64,000 nt of DNA from Candidatus Obscuribacterales bacterium (lineage in GTDB: Bacteria; Cyanobacteriota; Vampirovibrionia; Obscuribacterales; Obscuribacteraceae). This document shows positions 10,103 through 18,832 of this stretch, one piece after another. How positions within the stretch are numbered: the first letter of the stretch is position 1; every line of letters starts with the position of its first letter. A program made the translations under genes and the position numbers. The notes below the pieces were generated by a model. That model made no database searches and was not told the DNA's origin. It saw nothing but the letters and a program-made list of their open reading frames with translations. Location of the stretch: positions 1 through 64,000 of the forward strand of contig JAIELX010000044.1 of NCBI GenBank assembly GCA_019752635.1, in the 5' to 3' direction.

Positions 10103-11701
10103 TCAGTGCGCTCCTGGTTTAACTGGCTTGTAGAACGAAGGCAATTCGGCGTAAAGTCCTGTGTACTTTTTCAAAAATGCAGGTAGTGGCAGCGCCAGCG
10201 TTTCGAGATTTGGATCGATCGCTCCGCGGTACTCGCCTGTTCGCACTCCGATGGCTTCTAATATGCTACGCGCTTTGAGCTGTTGCACTCCCGCTGTGCC
10301 CTTTATGTAACGCCATGACTGACCTGTAAGCCATTCCATTTCGCCAACCGTCTTCAACGCCGTGTCAAGCGTCTGCACCGTCTTTGGTGCGTCCATGAGT
10401 CTGCGTGCTTCTTGAAATAACACGTCCATTCGGCGATCGACCTTCGCTATGCTGCTCCAAGAAGGAGCTGACCAGGACAAGCGAGTTTGTATTTCGGGCA
10501 CCGGTGCCTTTGTTGTTACGAGCTTGACCTGTTCACCTTCTATCACTGTTTGCATAGTACGTTCTGTTCGTCCATTTAAAAAACTGAGGCAGCGGCGCAA
10601 GTAGGGAAGATGCTTGGTTTGCATGTAAGCATCACCACTGAATACGGTGCCAAGTTCTGTGAGTACTCCATCGGGAGTAAATCTGAGCAAATGCATTTTA
10701 GGGGGATACTGTAGGACGTTTTGTACATATTCTCGTTGGAGATGCTCCTCAAGAGCGAAGGCTGTTCTGAACTCGCCTTGTCGAATCATCAAACTTGTCT
10801 CTTGAATGATTTGTTCGGCGGATTTTATCACTTCACATGCACGTGATTTCGTATAACCAGGACCCTTGATCAGGAACCGACCCGGGCTGTCTGTGCATTC
10901 ACTGTCAGCAATCAATTTGTAATGGTGCGTTCCGCGCATGTGATGAATAAGACTAAGTCCCCCGGCGAATAATCCGGTGGAAATCATTCCAGCTGTTGTA
11001 TCAGTTGCGGAGGCAAGTGTTCCCGTTTTCAAAAGAGCGTCTGTGTTGACTCCGAGTCCGCCGCCGAGGGAACCGGCCACAGAGGTGGACCCAGGCTTGC
11101 TGCACAATAGCATTCTGAGGTTTTTGCCGAGTTCGCTGGCGAGTGGCTCAGAACTTCTTACTCCGAACTTGGCGAGCCCACCTGCGATAGAGCTGATTGA
11201 ACCGATCGTAACTGCTGAAACGAAACCGTTCGATAAACGCGAAACTGCGAATGATCTGGTGTCTTTGTTATCGGTCGGGCGAAGCAGTGAGTCGTGGAGG
11301 AATGCCGTTAACGCAGCCTCTTTCGTGCCTAGACCAAGCAAGCCGGTTTGCGATAGTTTGTGCGCAACTTCCAGCTGCGACATTCCTCTACGCGTGCCTA
11401 ATCCAACGACTTTCCCTGCGACAACAAATGTAGCTATCGTTCCGACTGCTTGACCAGCGAATCTAGAGATTGCTGTGCGCGCATTCAGATGTTCGACCTG
11501 TGCGCTGTTGGACCAATTGCGGGCAATTCCCTGTAGCTCAGTGCTAGCCGAGTAATCGATTAATTGCGCTAGTGCTTCTGCCGGTTGCACAAAAGCTGCG
11601 TAAGCCGCAGAGCGAGCGAAATTGAACAGTGGAGACTCAGTTTGTGTAGTCAGCAGGTCTGATTTCGATAACTCGGACGTTTCGCGTTGAATGCTCGTCA
11701 T
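10103..11701 (-). CDS. Hydrophobic protein of unknown function; N-terminal domain shared with the Dcd-fusion protein
   Basis: I do not recognise the family of this 532-residue protein. Residues ~25-260 are rich in Ala, Gly and small hydrophobic residues and contain FVVAGKVVGLG near residue 93. The order of landmarks (a P-x-x-A-L segment, VVAGKVVG, a polar P-T-D-N-K-D-T segment, a Gly/Ala helix, NTDALLKTGTL, then IHHM) matches the N-terminal half of the protein at 30304-31950 (PFNALTN, VLAGKVAG, QPGESRIG, PDANRLLSAM, QHYI). The two are therefore probably paralogous there but carry different C-terminal halves. Here the C-terminal ~270 residues are soluble, helical and end in a basic/aromatic segment (KGTAGVQQLKARSILEAIG); I could not assign them. 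The ATG at 11701 is preferred over an in-frame TTG six bases upstream. It is convergent with the glycosyltransferase. Confidence 0.75.
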   Translation of the reverse strand: MTSIQRETSELSKSDLLTTQTESPLFNFARSAAYAAFVQPAEALAQLIDYSASTELQGIARNWSNSAQVEHLNARTAISRFAGQAVGTIATFVVAGKVVGLGTRRGMSQLEVAHKLSQTGLLGLGTKEAALTAFLHDSLLRPTDNKDTRSFAVSRLSNGFVSAVTIGSISSIAGGLAKFGVRSSEPLASELGKNLRMLLCSKPGSTSVAGSLGGGLGVNTDALLKTGTLASATDTTAGMISTGLFAGGLSLIHHMRGTHHYKLIADSECTDSPGRFLIKGPGYTKSRACEVIKSAEQIIQETSLMIRQGEFRTAFALEEHLQREYVQNVLQYPPKMHLLRFTPDGVLTELGTVFSGDAYMQTKHLPYLRRCLSFLNGRTERTMQTVIEGEQVKLVTTKAPVPEIQTRLSWSAPSWSSIAKVDRRMDVLFQEARRLMDAPKTVQTLDTALKTVGEMEWLTGQSWRYIKGTAGVQQLKARSILEAIGVRTGEYRGAIDPNLETLALPLPAFLKKYTGLYAELPSFYKPVKPGAH

Positions 11702-11830
11702 CGTCAATTCCAGGCCGGTTAATTCTCGATATTGATCATTATTGAGCCGTTAGATGACATTAGAGCGACATGGGCTGCGGTTTGGACCGGTGGTCAATTG
11801 GTGTGCCTTTTGAGTTAACATGGTAAAACC

Positions 11831-12385
11831 GTGAGTGCTTTCCATGGACGACGTCAGATGGCTGTAGCTGTGTTCGATGTGCACTATGAAGGGGAAAACG
11901 CTTATGCCGCTTGCGTGGTGGCCGACGACTGGAGTGCGGACTCTGTGGCGATTTCATTTCACTGCTCCGTTCCAGTCGTGCAAGACTATCAATCTGGCGA
12001 ATTCTATAGACGAGAACTTCCGGCACTACTTGCGGTGCTCAACCTGATCGATCGACCACTGTCGGCGCTTGTGGTCGACGGGTACGTTTGGCTAAGCGAC
12101 GATGGCAGACCTGGACTCGGCGCTCGCCTATTTGAGGCGATCGGCAATGGGACCCCGGTCGTTGGAATTGCAAAGACGGCATTTGAGGGGGCGCGGTTTG
12201 CCAGGCAAGTGCTGCGAGGCACCAGCCAAAGACCTCTATTCGTCACGGCGGCTGGCATCGATGCCGGGCACGCCGCAGCGCTGGTGGCGTCGATGAGCGG
12301 ACCTTCGCGAATACCAATGTTGGTTAAGGCGGTCGATACTTTGGCTCGCCAAGGTTCTGGAGGCAGTATCCGGTTGCAGCTCTAG
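11831..12385 (+). CDS. nfi: Endonuclease V-like deoxyinosine-specific nuclease
   Basis: The family cuts DNA (or RNA) one base 3' of inosine as part of repair of deaminated adenine. The 184-residue sequence carries the family's ordered motifs. VAVFDVHY supplies the first metal-binding Asp. Then come YQSGEFYRRELPALL with the conserved Arg-Glu, LVVDGYVWL with the next Asp, GLGARLF, GTPVVGIAKTAF, and RPLFVTAAGIDAGHAA near the end, which should provide the last ligand. It is slightly shorter than typical bacterial Nfi (about 220), the difference being at the N-terminus. GTG at 11831 and ATG at 11858 are both possible starts; the latter sits just before the first conserved strand. It is monocistronic, divergent from the hydrophobic protein upstream. 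Confidence 0.8.
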   Translation: MSAFHGRRQMAVAVFDVHYEGENAYAACVVADDWSADSVAISFHCSVPVVQDYQSGEFYRRELPALLAVLNLIDRPLSALVVDGYVWLSDDGRPGLGARLFEAIGNGTPVVGIAKTAFEGARFARQVLRGTSQRPLFVTAAGIDAGHAAALVASMSGPSRIPMLVKAVDTLARQGSGGSIRLQL

Positions 12386-12490
12386 CTACCGACCCGCTCC
12401 GGAGCGCCTCCCCTCTGCAACCCGGGGTTACGGGCGGGCGACCGGCGGGTATTGGTAAACTAGCGTTTATGTATTCCAGGAGGAGCAAAC

Positions 12491-13090
12491 GTGCTGAATT
12501 CCGAAAGGCTGGTCCCTTCAATTGCTCTGGCTGTTTTCGCCTTCGCTGTCGGTTTATCGGAACCGGCAAACGGCGCACCGCCCCCAAAGGCAAAGCCTGC
12601 CTCGGCTCCTGCTGCCGCTGCAAAATCGGCGGCTCCGGGCAAAGCGCCGGTGAGCGCGGCCCTGACGGCGGCTTACAAGACCTATGTTGACCAATTGAGG
12701 CCGAAAATCTACAACACGTGGTTCGAGAAGTTTCCCTTTGGCAAGAACCACGTTGTATTGACAGTGGTTGTTAACCAGGACGGTTCAGCCAGCGGGCTGG
12801 AGCTTTCAAGCACTCCCAAAAGCGGCGAAGCCGAACAGGCGGCCAACGATGCGTTTAATGCCGCGCAACCGCTACCCGGGTTGCCCGCTGCTAGCCCGCC
12901 TTGCAAACTCGTGATCACGATGGACAGCAACGCCAATCCCCCCGCGGATTGCAAGACCAACTTTGCGATGAAGATGGATCCTCTGCCCGGTGCCTCTACG
13001 CCGATGAGCGCCCCGGCAGCGGTGGAACCGGAACCGGCGCCGGCGGCTGAATCGGCTCCGCCCGCGGAGAAGGCCGACGAGAAAAAGTAA
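12491..13090 (+). CDS. Secreted TonB C-terminal-like protein
   Basis: This 199-residue exported protein starts at GTG after a strong AGGAGGAGC site. Residues 1-29 form a signal peptide ending near ANGA. A Pro/Ala/Lys-rich linker follows (to ~55). Residues ~60-150 resemble the TonB C-terminal domain: a helix YKTYVDQLRPKIYNTW, the strand HVVLTVVVNQDGSASGLEL, then a helix with AANDAFNAAQPLPGLP. The tail is a low-complexity Pro/Glu/Ala stretch. The usual TonB role, linking ExbBD to outer-membrane receptors, cannot be assumed because the N-terminal membrane anchor with its conserved His is absent. A periplasmic protein with this fold is the safer reading. It is followed by the AmmB-AmmA fusion 53 bases downstream. 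Confidence 0.6.
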   Translation: MLNSERLVPSIALAVFAFAVGLSEPANGAPPPKAKPASAPAAAAKSAAPGKAPVSAALTAAYKTYVDQLRPKIYNTWFEKFPFGKNHVVLTVVVNQDGSASGLELSSTPKSGEAEQAANDAFNAAQPLPGLPAASPPCKLVITMDSNANPPADCKTNFAMKMDPLPGASTPMSAPAAVEPEPAPAAESAPPAEKADEKK

Positions 13091-13143
13091 AGAACCAACA
13101 CCGGGCTCCGGATTTTACAAAAATTCCGGGGGGTGAGTAAGAA

Positions 13144-14769
13144 GTGCGCCTGCAAGCTTATATACTTAAGTCGTTGTTGGCGGCTTTTCTTGCGACGTTG
13201 TTGTTGTTTATGCTCAATTTTCCGATCTGGGGTCAGTTTCCAATTGACGGTCTGCGTCGTCCGCAGTTCGCAGGCTCTTGGTACGAGGCCGATGGCGTAA
13301 AGCTAAAGGCTCAGTTGGATGATTTTTTCAACAAAGCTGATAGTGCAATTGACGAAAAGAGCGTCAACGCGGTTTTGGCCGACGTGCGCAATCCCGGTAT
13401 GAAAAATCCGATAATAGCCATCGTGGTGCCTCATGCCGGATATCTATTCTCCGGACAAACTGCTGCTTTTGCTTATAAGGTTGCGCGCGAAGCCGTGAAA
13501 CCGAAGCGAATCTTTTTGTTGGGACCGAGTCACCAGGTTGCGTTTCGCGGTGCGGCTCTGCCTTTGGCAATTCGATTTCAGACTCCGTTGGGCGATTTGG
13601 ATGTCGACAAAGATGTCATCGCTGAATTGAAAGCTTATCCGCTTTTTTCAACGCAACCGGAAGTGCACAGAGTTGAACATTCACTAGAATTGCAGCTGCC
13701 GATGATCAAGTACGCATTTCCGGATGTGAAAATCGTACCCATAGTAGTCGGGCAACTCGAAGACGAGTCGGATGCGAGGCTGCTGGGTGAGGTCTTGAAA
13801 GGATTTACGGGCAAAGACGATTTAGTGGTAATCAGTTCCGACTTTACTCACTATGGACCGCGGTACGGCTACGTCCCTTTTCGCGAAAACATCGTTGAGG
13901 GCATCAAGGCTCTGGACCGCGAAGCATTCGTACATTTGAGCAAAGTAGATTTGGATTCGTTTACGACCTTTCAGAGAAAGACAGGCGACACCATATGTGG
14001 TTTCACCCCCTGTCAGGTTCTCTGTGCCATGTTGCCGGAAGCAACGCAGGGCACCATGCTCAAGTACGCTACATCGCGTGAGTCCGGCATTGAGGACAAC
14101 CAGAATTCCGTGAGCTACTTGTCTATCGCATTTAGCTCCGCGCACTGGCCGGATGAACCTTCGAAAGTGTTACCGGCTAAGGAAGTGATCAAACTGTCCG
14201 ACGCCGAGCGAGGCGACTTGCTGAAGTTAGCAAAAGGAACCGTGGAGAGTTGGGTGAAATCTTCGCGGATGCCTACTCCTGATGATTTGGGCGTCACGAT
14301 AACGCCGGCAATGAAGCGCTGCTTCGGCGTGTTTGTTACTTTGAACAAGAAGCCGGCAGGCGGCATTGGCAAGTGTGATCCTAAAGACCTTCGCGGATGC
14401 ATTGGCAGTATCTACCCTGTGAAGCAACTTTGGAAATCGGTTCAGGAGAACGCTGTCGCCGCATGCTCTAAGGACTATCGCTTTTCACCCGTACAACCAG
14501 ATGAATTGCCAACCATTGAGTACGATTTGAATGTGTTGACTCCCCCACGCAGGGTGGCGTCTTTCAAAGAAATCGTAATTGGACGCGACGGAATTATTAT
14601 GGCAAAACATGGACGCCAGGCGGTCTTTCTCCCTCAGGTCCCTGTTGAGTGGGGCTGGAATCTAGAGCAGACCTTATCGCAGCTTTCGCGGAAAGCTGGA
14701 CTGAGCGCTGATGCCTGGCGCGATGGCGCTAAGTTCGATGTGTTTCAATCGGAATCGATTCATCCGTAA
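13144..14769 (+). CDS. AmmeMemoRadiSam proteins B and A fused (Memo + AMMECR1)
   Basis: Two families that usually occur as separate genes are joined in one 541-residue chain. Residues 1-30 form a hydrophobic anchor or signal. Residues ~38-330 are a Memo-like (AmmB) domain: FAGSWYEADG, VVPHAGYLFSG (~94-104), LGPSHQVAF, EHSLELQLPMIKY, PIVVGQ, SSDFTHYG and CGFTPC, which include the His/Asp/Cys cluster of the Memo active-site-like pocket. Residues ~350-535 are an AMMECR1 (AmmA) domain with the hallmark LRGCIGSI near 417. The functions of these proteins are unsettled in bacteria; together with a radical-SAM partner (AmmS) they form the AmmeMemoRadiSam system. No AmmS gene is in this window. GTG start after GGGGGGTGAG. 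The N-terminal hydrophobic segment would place the enzyme outside the cytoplasm, which is unusual. Confidence 0.88.
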   Translation: MRLQAYILKSLLAAFLATLLLFMLNFPIWGQFPIDGLRRPQFAGSWYEADGVKLKAQLDDFFNKADSAIDEKSVNAVLADVRNPGMKNPIIAIVVPHAGYLFSGQTAAFAYKVAREAVKPKRIFLLGPSHQVAFRGAALPLAIRFQTPLGDLDVDKDVIAELKAYPLFSTQPEVHRVEHSLELQLPMIKYAFPDVKIVPIVVGQLEDESDARLLGEVLKGFTGKDDLVVISSDFTHYGPRYGYVPFRENIVEGIKALDREAFVHLSKVDLDSFTTFQRKTGDTICGFTPCQVLCAMLPEATQGTMLKYATSRESGIEDNQNSVSYLSIAFSSAHWPDEPSKVLPAKEVIKLSDAERGDLLKLAKGTVESWVKSSRMPTPDDLGVTITPAMKRCFGVFVTLNKKPAGGIGKCDPKDLRGCIGSIYPVKQLWKSVQENAVAACSKDYRFSPVQPDELPTIEYDLNVLTPPRRVASFKEIVIGRDGIIMAKHGRQAVFLPQVPVEWGWNLEQTLSQLSRKAGLSADAWRDGAKFDVFQSESIHP

Positions 14770-14844
14770 CCGCATGCCTCTATAATTCAATGCATTCGGC
14801 AGTTTTTCGGGCATAAGGGAAGTACCCCTTTCTGTCTTGAGAAT

Positions 14845-17508
14845 ATGGACGACACTTTGCGCGGCACCGTTTTGGACGGTCGTTACAAAATCATCAGACT
14901 GCTGGGAGCCGGTGGCATGGGGCGAGTGTACGAGGCCTATCACGAGGTTCTTCAACGTCGTGTTGCGGTCAAGTTTCTACTTTCCGTATCGCCGCAGGCA
15001 TTGAAACGATTCGAGCGAGAATGCCAGGCGCTTAAGAGTATCAATCAACAATCCATTCCCGAGGTTTACGCGTGCGGCACATCACCGGACGGATTGTCGT
15101 TCCTGGTGATGGAACTATGCGAGGGGAAAACACTTCAACAGATTCTCGATCAAAAGACCGTGTTGTCTCCTGATTTTGTTCGCAACCTGGCGATTTCAGT
15201 TGGCGAATGTTTGAGTGCTACGCACGCCGCCGGTCTTGTGCATCGAGACATAAAGCCGTCAAATATTATGGTGGCGGATGATGAAGGACTTAAGGTCAAG
15301 CTGCTAGACTTCGGCATTGCACATGCTACCGCCGGTGATGCTTCTTTAACAGGAACGAATGAGGTCTTGGGCAGTCTGGCCTATCTCAGTCCGGAACACC
15401 TCACGTCTAAAGAGCTTGACGCTCGCTCCGATCTGTTTTCGTTGGGGTGCGTCATGTATCGTGCTTTGAGCGGTGCCGACGCTGTCGACGAGAGCAAAGG
15501 TATTGCCGGTGTTCTGAGAATCGCTGAACGGAAACGTTTGCCATTGAGTGTTCCGCCCTACCTGCGCAAGGCAATTGATAAATGCCTTTGCGTCAAAATT
15601 GAAAATCGCTTTGCCAGTGCCGATGAACTGGTTGAAGTTTTGAAGACAGAAACCACCTGCACCGTGGCGGCTGAGTCAGCAAGCAAGCACTTTGGGCTAA
15701 GAGCTTCTTTGGCAACCGTTGTGCTTTTGCTCATCGGATTAGTCCTGTTCGCGGTTAGTCATTCTTCGCCCTTCGGACCGGAGGTTGGTCCACGGGAGCT
15801 AAAAGCAAAGGTTGATTCGCTGCCCGAACGACCACGCGAGATCGTTCCGTTTGCCGAAAAAGAATTCAAGGAACTGGCACCGGCGGTTGTGCGAGCCAGA
15901 ATCCATCAGATGGAATCCACTGGCACCAAAGATTCAGTAGACGAAGCTCTCCATCTGCGAAGGTTTTTGGCTCTGCGCCTGATAGATACACGCGATTTTG
16001 CTGCAGCCGAGACTGAGACAGTGGAGTTGATTCGGCGCTGCAAAACAGGCCGTGGAAGCGCTGCAACAACTTCGCAACTCCTGCCTTTAGCGCGCGCCAT
16101 GTTCGCTGAGATTCGAATAGTATCGAATCGATTAGATAGAGCTACCCTGAGAATGATAGAGCAGAATGAAAACATTGCGGATTCTGTGGGGATCAGTCCT
16201 GAAGCGAGTGGACTATTCCATGAACAGTCAGGCGATGCTTACTCTTATGAGCGTCAGTATCGGCAAGCGATTGGGCAGTATAAGAAGGCGATTGAGAAAT
16301 TTCGGACCGTCGGTTTGGCTCAACGAGAAATGGGGTGCTTCAAGAAAGCAAAGAAGTGCGCGGAGGCGATTCCGGATTCGGGCGAAGTAGAACGCTATAC
16401 CGAGGGATTGAACAAGTGCAACTTGATTCGCTACCTGCAATCAGGGACTGACCGGTCTTCTGTCAATACTCCTGAGACAAGGGACATGGAGCTTGTCTAC
16501 CAAGCTAATACTTCATACTGCAAGTCTGGTACGCCGACTCTAACATATTCTCGATTATCGGGGCTAGCGGGAAGAATCGCTTCCAGGTATCAGACCGCGC
16601 GTAATTCTAAGTTGAGCAACCAGTGGTTCTTGAAAGAGTTCACTGTGGCCAAACAGTATTTGCCCGCTAGCGAATCTTTAGCGTTGCTTCAAGAGGCGGT
16701 AAACGGGCTTCGAGTGAATGGGTATACGCCTTTGGCTCCTTATGTTTTGTACACGTTCCGGACAGTTGTGCAAGCTGCGCACGGGGCGGTGCTTTCCGGC
16801 AAGGTTATTGACCGAAGGTTTAATTTGGATTGCATAGAAGCGGCCAGAGAACGGAGCACGGACTCAGTTGCACTGATCCGTCTGGTTGGCAACGTTGTGC
16901 GTAAAAACTTAGCGGATTCTCGAACAACGGCAGCAGAACTGGTCTATCTTGCGAACTTTTTGGCCCCTATTGAAGGAGTTGGTGGCGAAAGCGCCCGCAC
17001 GAGGCCTGCATTGAGGCTGGTGCAGGCCAGGGTGAAAGGACAACCGGTTACTACCGAGCTGGACTATGCCGAGTTCCTTCATAACCTTGGCACCAATTGC
17101 GCGATTTATCATGAGTATGACGAATCACTAGCTGCTATGAAGGATGCTTATCAAATATGCCAGCGTAAAAATTCTTCTGCAGACATCCAGGCCGTAGCCT
17201 GCGTTCACCTTGCGAATGCATACCAGAAGGTAAATGACGACGACCGGGCTCTAGTCTATTTTGAGAAAGCCTCCGATGCTTGCACGACCGCAATTCGGGA
17301 TCCGAAGACGCCGCAGGAGTTAACGAACGTCCTTGGGGTGATGAGTGAGGCCGAGTATGCAAGGGCTCTTGTGGCCGTCCGTCGCGGTGACATTGCCAAA
17401 GCTGCCAGGTTATTGCGGGACCAGGAAAAAGTTTGGGCGCCGTACCACTACCGGAGCGAAGTGGTAACCGCTTTTCGTGGGTTGATTGCGCAAAACAGGG
17501 ACAAATAA
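14845..17508 (+). CDS. Membrane Ser/Thr protein kinase with C-terminal TPR-like sensor region
   Basis: This is a Hanks-type (PknB-like) kinase of 887 residues. Residues ~10-270 form the kinase domain: glycine loop LGAGGMGRVYEA, catalytic Lys in RRVAVKFLL, catalytic loop HRDIKPSN at 133-140, Mg-binding DFG at 155-157 and a SPEH segment in the activation region, so it should be active. A single membrane helix follows at about 285-305. The remaining ~580 residues are helical with pairs typical of TPR repeats (for example QAIGQYKKAIEKF and SLAAMKDAYQIC), and should lie on the outside. This architecture is common in bacteria with many eukaryotic-like kinases. Substrates are unknown. The gene stands alone, 75 bases after the Amm fusion. 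Confidence 0.88.
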   Translation: MDDTLRGTVLDGRYKIIRLLGAGGMGRVYEAYHEVLQRRVAVKFLLSVSPQALKRFERECQALKSINQQSIPEVYACGTSPDGLSFLVMELCEGKTLQQILDQKTVLSPDFVRNLAISVGECLSATHAAGLVHRDIKPSNIMVADDEGLKVKLLDFGIAHATAGDASLTGTNEVLGSLAYLSPEHLTSKELDARSDLFSLGCVMYRALSGADAVDESKGIAGVLRIAERKRLPLSVPPYLRKAIDKCLCVKIENRFASADELVEVLKTETTCTVAAESASKHFGLRASLATVVLLLIGLVLFAVSHSSPFGPEVGPRELKAKVDSLPERPREIVPFAEKEFKELAPAVVRARIHQMESTGTKDSVDEALHLRRFLALRLIDTRDFAAAETETVELIRRCKTGRGSAATTSQLLPLARAMFAEIRIVSNRLDRATLRMIEQNENIADSVGISPEASGLFHEQSGDAYSYERQYRQAIGQYKKAIEKFRTVGLAQREMGCFKKAKKCAEAIPDSGEVERYTEGLNKCNLIRYLQSGTDRSSVNTPETRDMELVYQANTSYCKSGTPTLTYSRLSGLAGRIASRYQTARNSKLSNQWFLKEFTVAKQYLPASESLALLQEAVNGLRVNGYTPLAPYVLYTFRTVVQAAHGAVLSGKVIDRRFNLDCIEAARERSTDSVALIRLVGNVVRKNLADSRTTAAELVYLANFLAPIEGVGGESARTRPALRLVQARVKGQPVTTELDYAEFLHNLGTNCAIYHEYDESLAAMKDAYQICQRKNSSADIQAVACVHLANAYQKVNDDDRALVYFEKASDACTTAIRDPKTPQELTNVLGVMSEAEYARALVAVRRGDIAKAARLLRDQEKVWAPYHYRSEVVTAFRGLIAQNRDK

Positions 17509-17548
17509 TGCGGTGGACTTGATCACTGCCTATGCCTGACGAATCGGC

Positions 17549-18196
17549 CTAGTGAATCTGTTGCAGTGCATAGAGCACTATTGTCTGCACGATGGTGAAT
17601 GTGAAAAACGAGAGGGTTACACCCTGGCGCGCAAATCTGCTCAATTCTACTTCAATACTGGGAATGGCTTTCGTTACGTCTTCGGCCGATAGTGTACTGC
17701 TTGGCACAATTAGCCGAGGATTGTAGCGCCAGAGTCCGTAGCTAAAGGGTTCGCTTACCGGCGAGTCGACGACTGCCAGTTTGATAGTCTCAACATGTAG
17801 TCTTTGGCACTGTTTGTCCAAGTAAGCCTTAAGTTCCGGATTCTCGCGGGCGAGATCTTCGATCTCGAGAAATCGGGCTTTCAAGTATTTCTGTTCACTC
17901 CAGTCGAGCACCAGAGGCAGTATCAACATGAACAGGACATTCCAGCAAAGCGGAAGCACTGCACCGGCCTGTGTCTCAATTTCGCCGACGGAAGCCATGT
18001 ACGCCACTGCTGCGCTAAAGAGCGAACCAACGACGAAGGAGGCGATCAGATATATGCGTAGGATTTTGTTAGGCTTCATTGTCCAAGCGGGAGAATTGAT
18101 CACTACACTAACTTCTTGCCCGATACTCCAAAAGCCAAACCCGGCAAGCATTGTCAAGCGTTCGGCTTTTATCGTTGGGGTAGATTGGTTTGACAT
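17549..18196 (-). CDS. M48-peptidase-like membrane protein lacking the zinc site
   Basis: The 215-residue protein has membrane helices near residues 45-70, 80-100 and 190-213. Between them lies a stretch that reads like the substrate-proximal part of M48 (HtpX/Ste24-like) peptidases: KLAVVDSPVSEPFSYGLWRYNPRLIVPSSTLS. In active M48 enzymes this is followed by a helix with HExxH. Here the corresponding helix reads AIPSIEVELSRFARQ, with neither zinc-binding His, so it cannot be a conventional metallopeptidase. It may be a pseudoenzyme or a distant fold relative; the similarity is my reading of motif order only. It precedes no obvious partner. The downstream neighbours on the opposite side are lineage-specific secreted proteins. 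Confidence 0.5.
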   Translation of the reverse strand: MSNQSTPTIKAERLTMLAGFGFWSIGQEVSVVINSPAWTMKPNKILRIYLIASFVVGSLFSAAVAYMASVGEIETQAGAVLPLCWNVLFMLILPLVLDWSEQKYLKARFLEIEDLARENPELKAYLDKQCQRLHVETIKLAVVDSPVSEPFSYGLWRYNPRLIVPSSTLSAEDVTKAIPSIEVELSRFARQGVTLSFFTFTIVQTIVLYALQQIH

Positions 18197-18233
18197 TCGC
18201 TATAGACCGCAAGTGCCAGTCCATGAACATTTG

Positions 18234-18818
18234 TTAGCCGCCGAACTTTTCTTTTAGCTTTTGTAAGACGGCCGGATCTTTCAATTTGTCTTTCAATCCT
18301 GCCGGAATCTGGTCTTCTGGAATGTCGCCAAATTTTTCTTTCAACTTGGCGATAGTCGGATCCGTGCTGCCCTTGCCTGCTCCTCCCCCCGATGGCGCCG
18401 AGCTGCCGACTGACGTGCTGATGCCGCCACCGCCGGAAAGTTGGGAGCCCTGTGGTGGAATTGGTTTCTGTGTTTTCAGAACGTCGCTGCGCTTAAGCTG
18501 ATCCGCCAGGCTGCGCTTAACCGAGTCAATACGTGGCGTTATTTGCTCAGTCGGCGTGCCCGCCTTTACCTGCTCTTCGATGGCCTGAAACGCGGTCATG
18601 TAGCCGGCAATGCCGACACCGCGCGCCTTGGCCTTTTTGATGTCTTCCATGAGGGACTTTCTTGCATCGAGCAATGGACCCGGGGTGAATTCCACTGCTG
18701 CCGACGGTGCCGTCGGCGAGTTTTCTGACGTCGCTGGCGGTGCATCTTCCGCGCAGACAGGCAACGCCAATAGTGCACTTAACACCAGTGAAAGAGTTAA
18801 ATTACGTCTTGCGTCCAT
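18234..18818 (-). CDS. Secreted protein of unknown function
   Basis: The 194-residue protein begins with a signal peptide (hydrophobic core LTLSLVLSALLALPVC, cleavage near AEDA). A Pro/Ser/Thr-rich stretch follows, then a helical segment (LLDARKSLMEDIKKAKARGV), a Gly/Ser-rich linker and a repeat-like C-terminus: KLKEKFGDIP then LQKLKEKFGG. I chose the ATG at 18818 because GGAG lies nine bases upstream. An in-frame ATG at 18836 overlaps the stop of the preceding gene as ATGA, which would couple translation. Either way it forms an operon with the gene at 18833-20242. No family recognised. Confidence 0.7.
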   Translation of the reverse strand: MDARRNLTLSLVLSALLALPVCAEDAPPATSENSPTAPSAAVEFTPGPLLDARKSLMEDIKKAKARGVGIAGYMTAFQAIEEQVKAGTPTEQITPRIDSVKRSLADQLKRSDVLKTQKPIPPQGSQLSGGGGISTSVGSSAPSGGGAGKGSTDPTIAKLKEKFGDIPEDQIPAGLKDKLKDPAVLQKLKEKFGG

Positions 18819-18832
18819 GATAGCTTTCTCCG

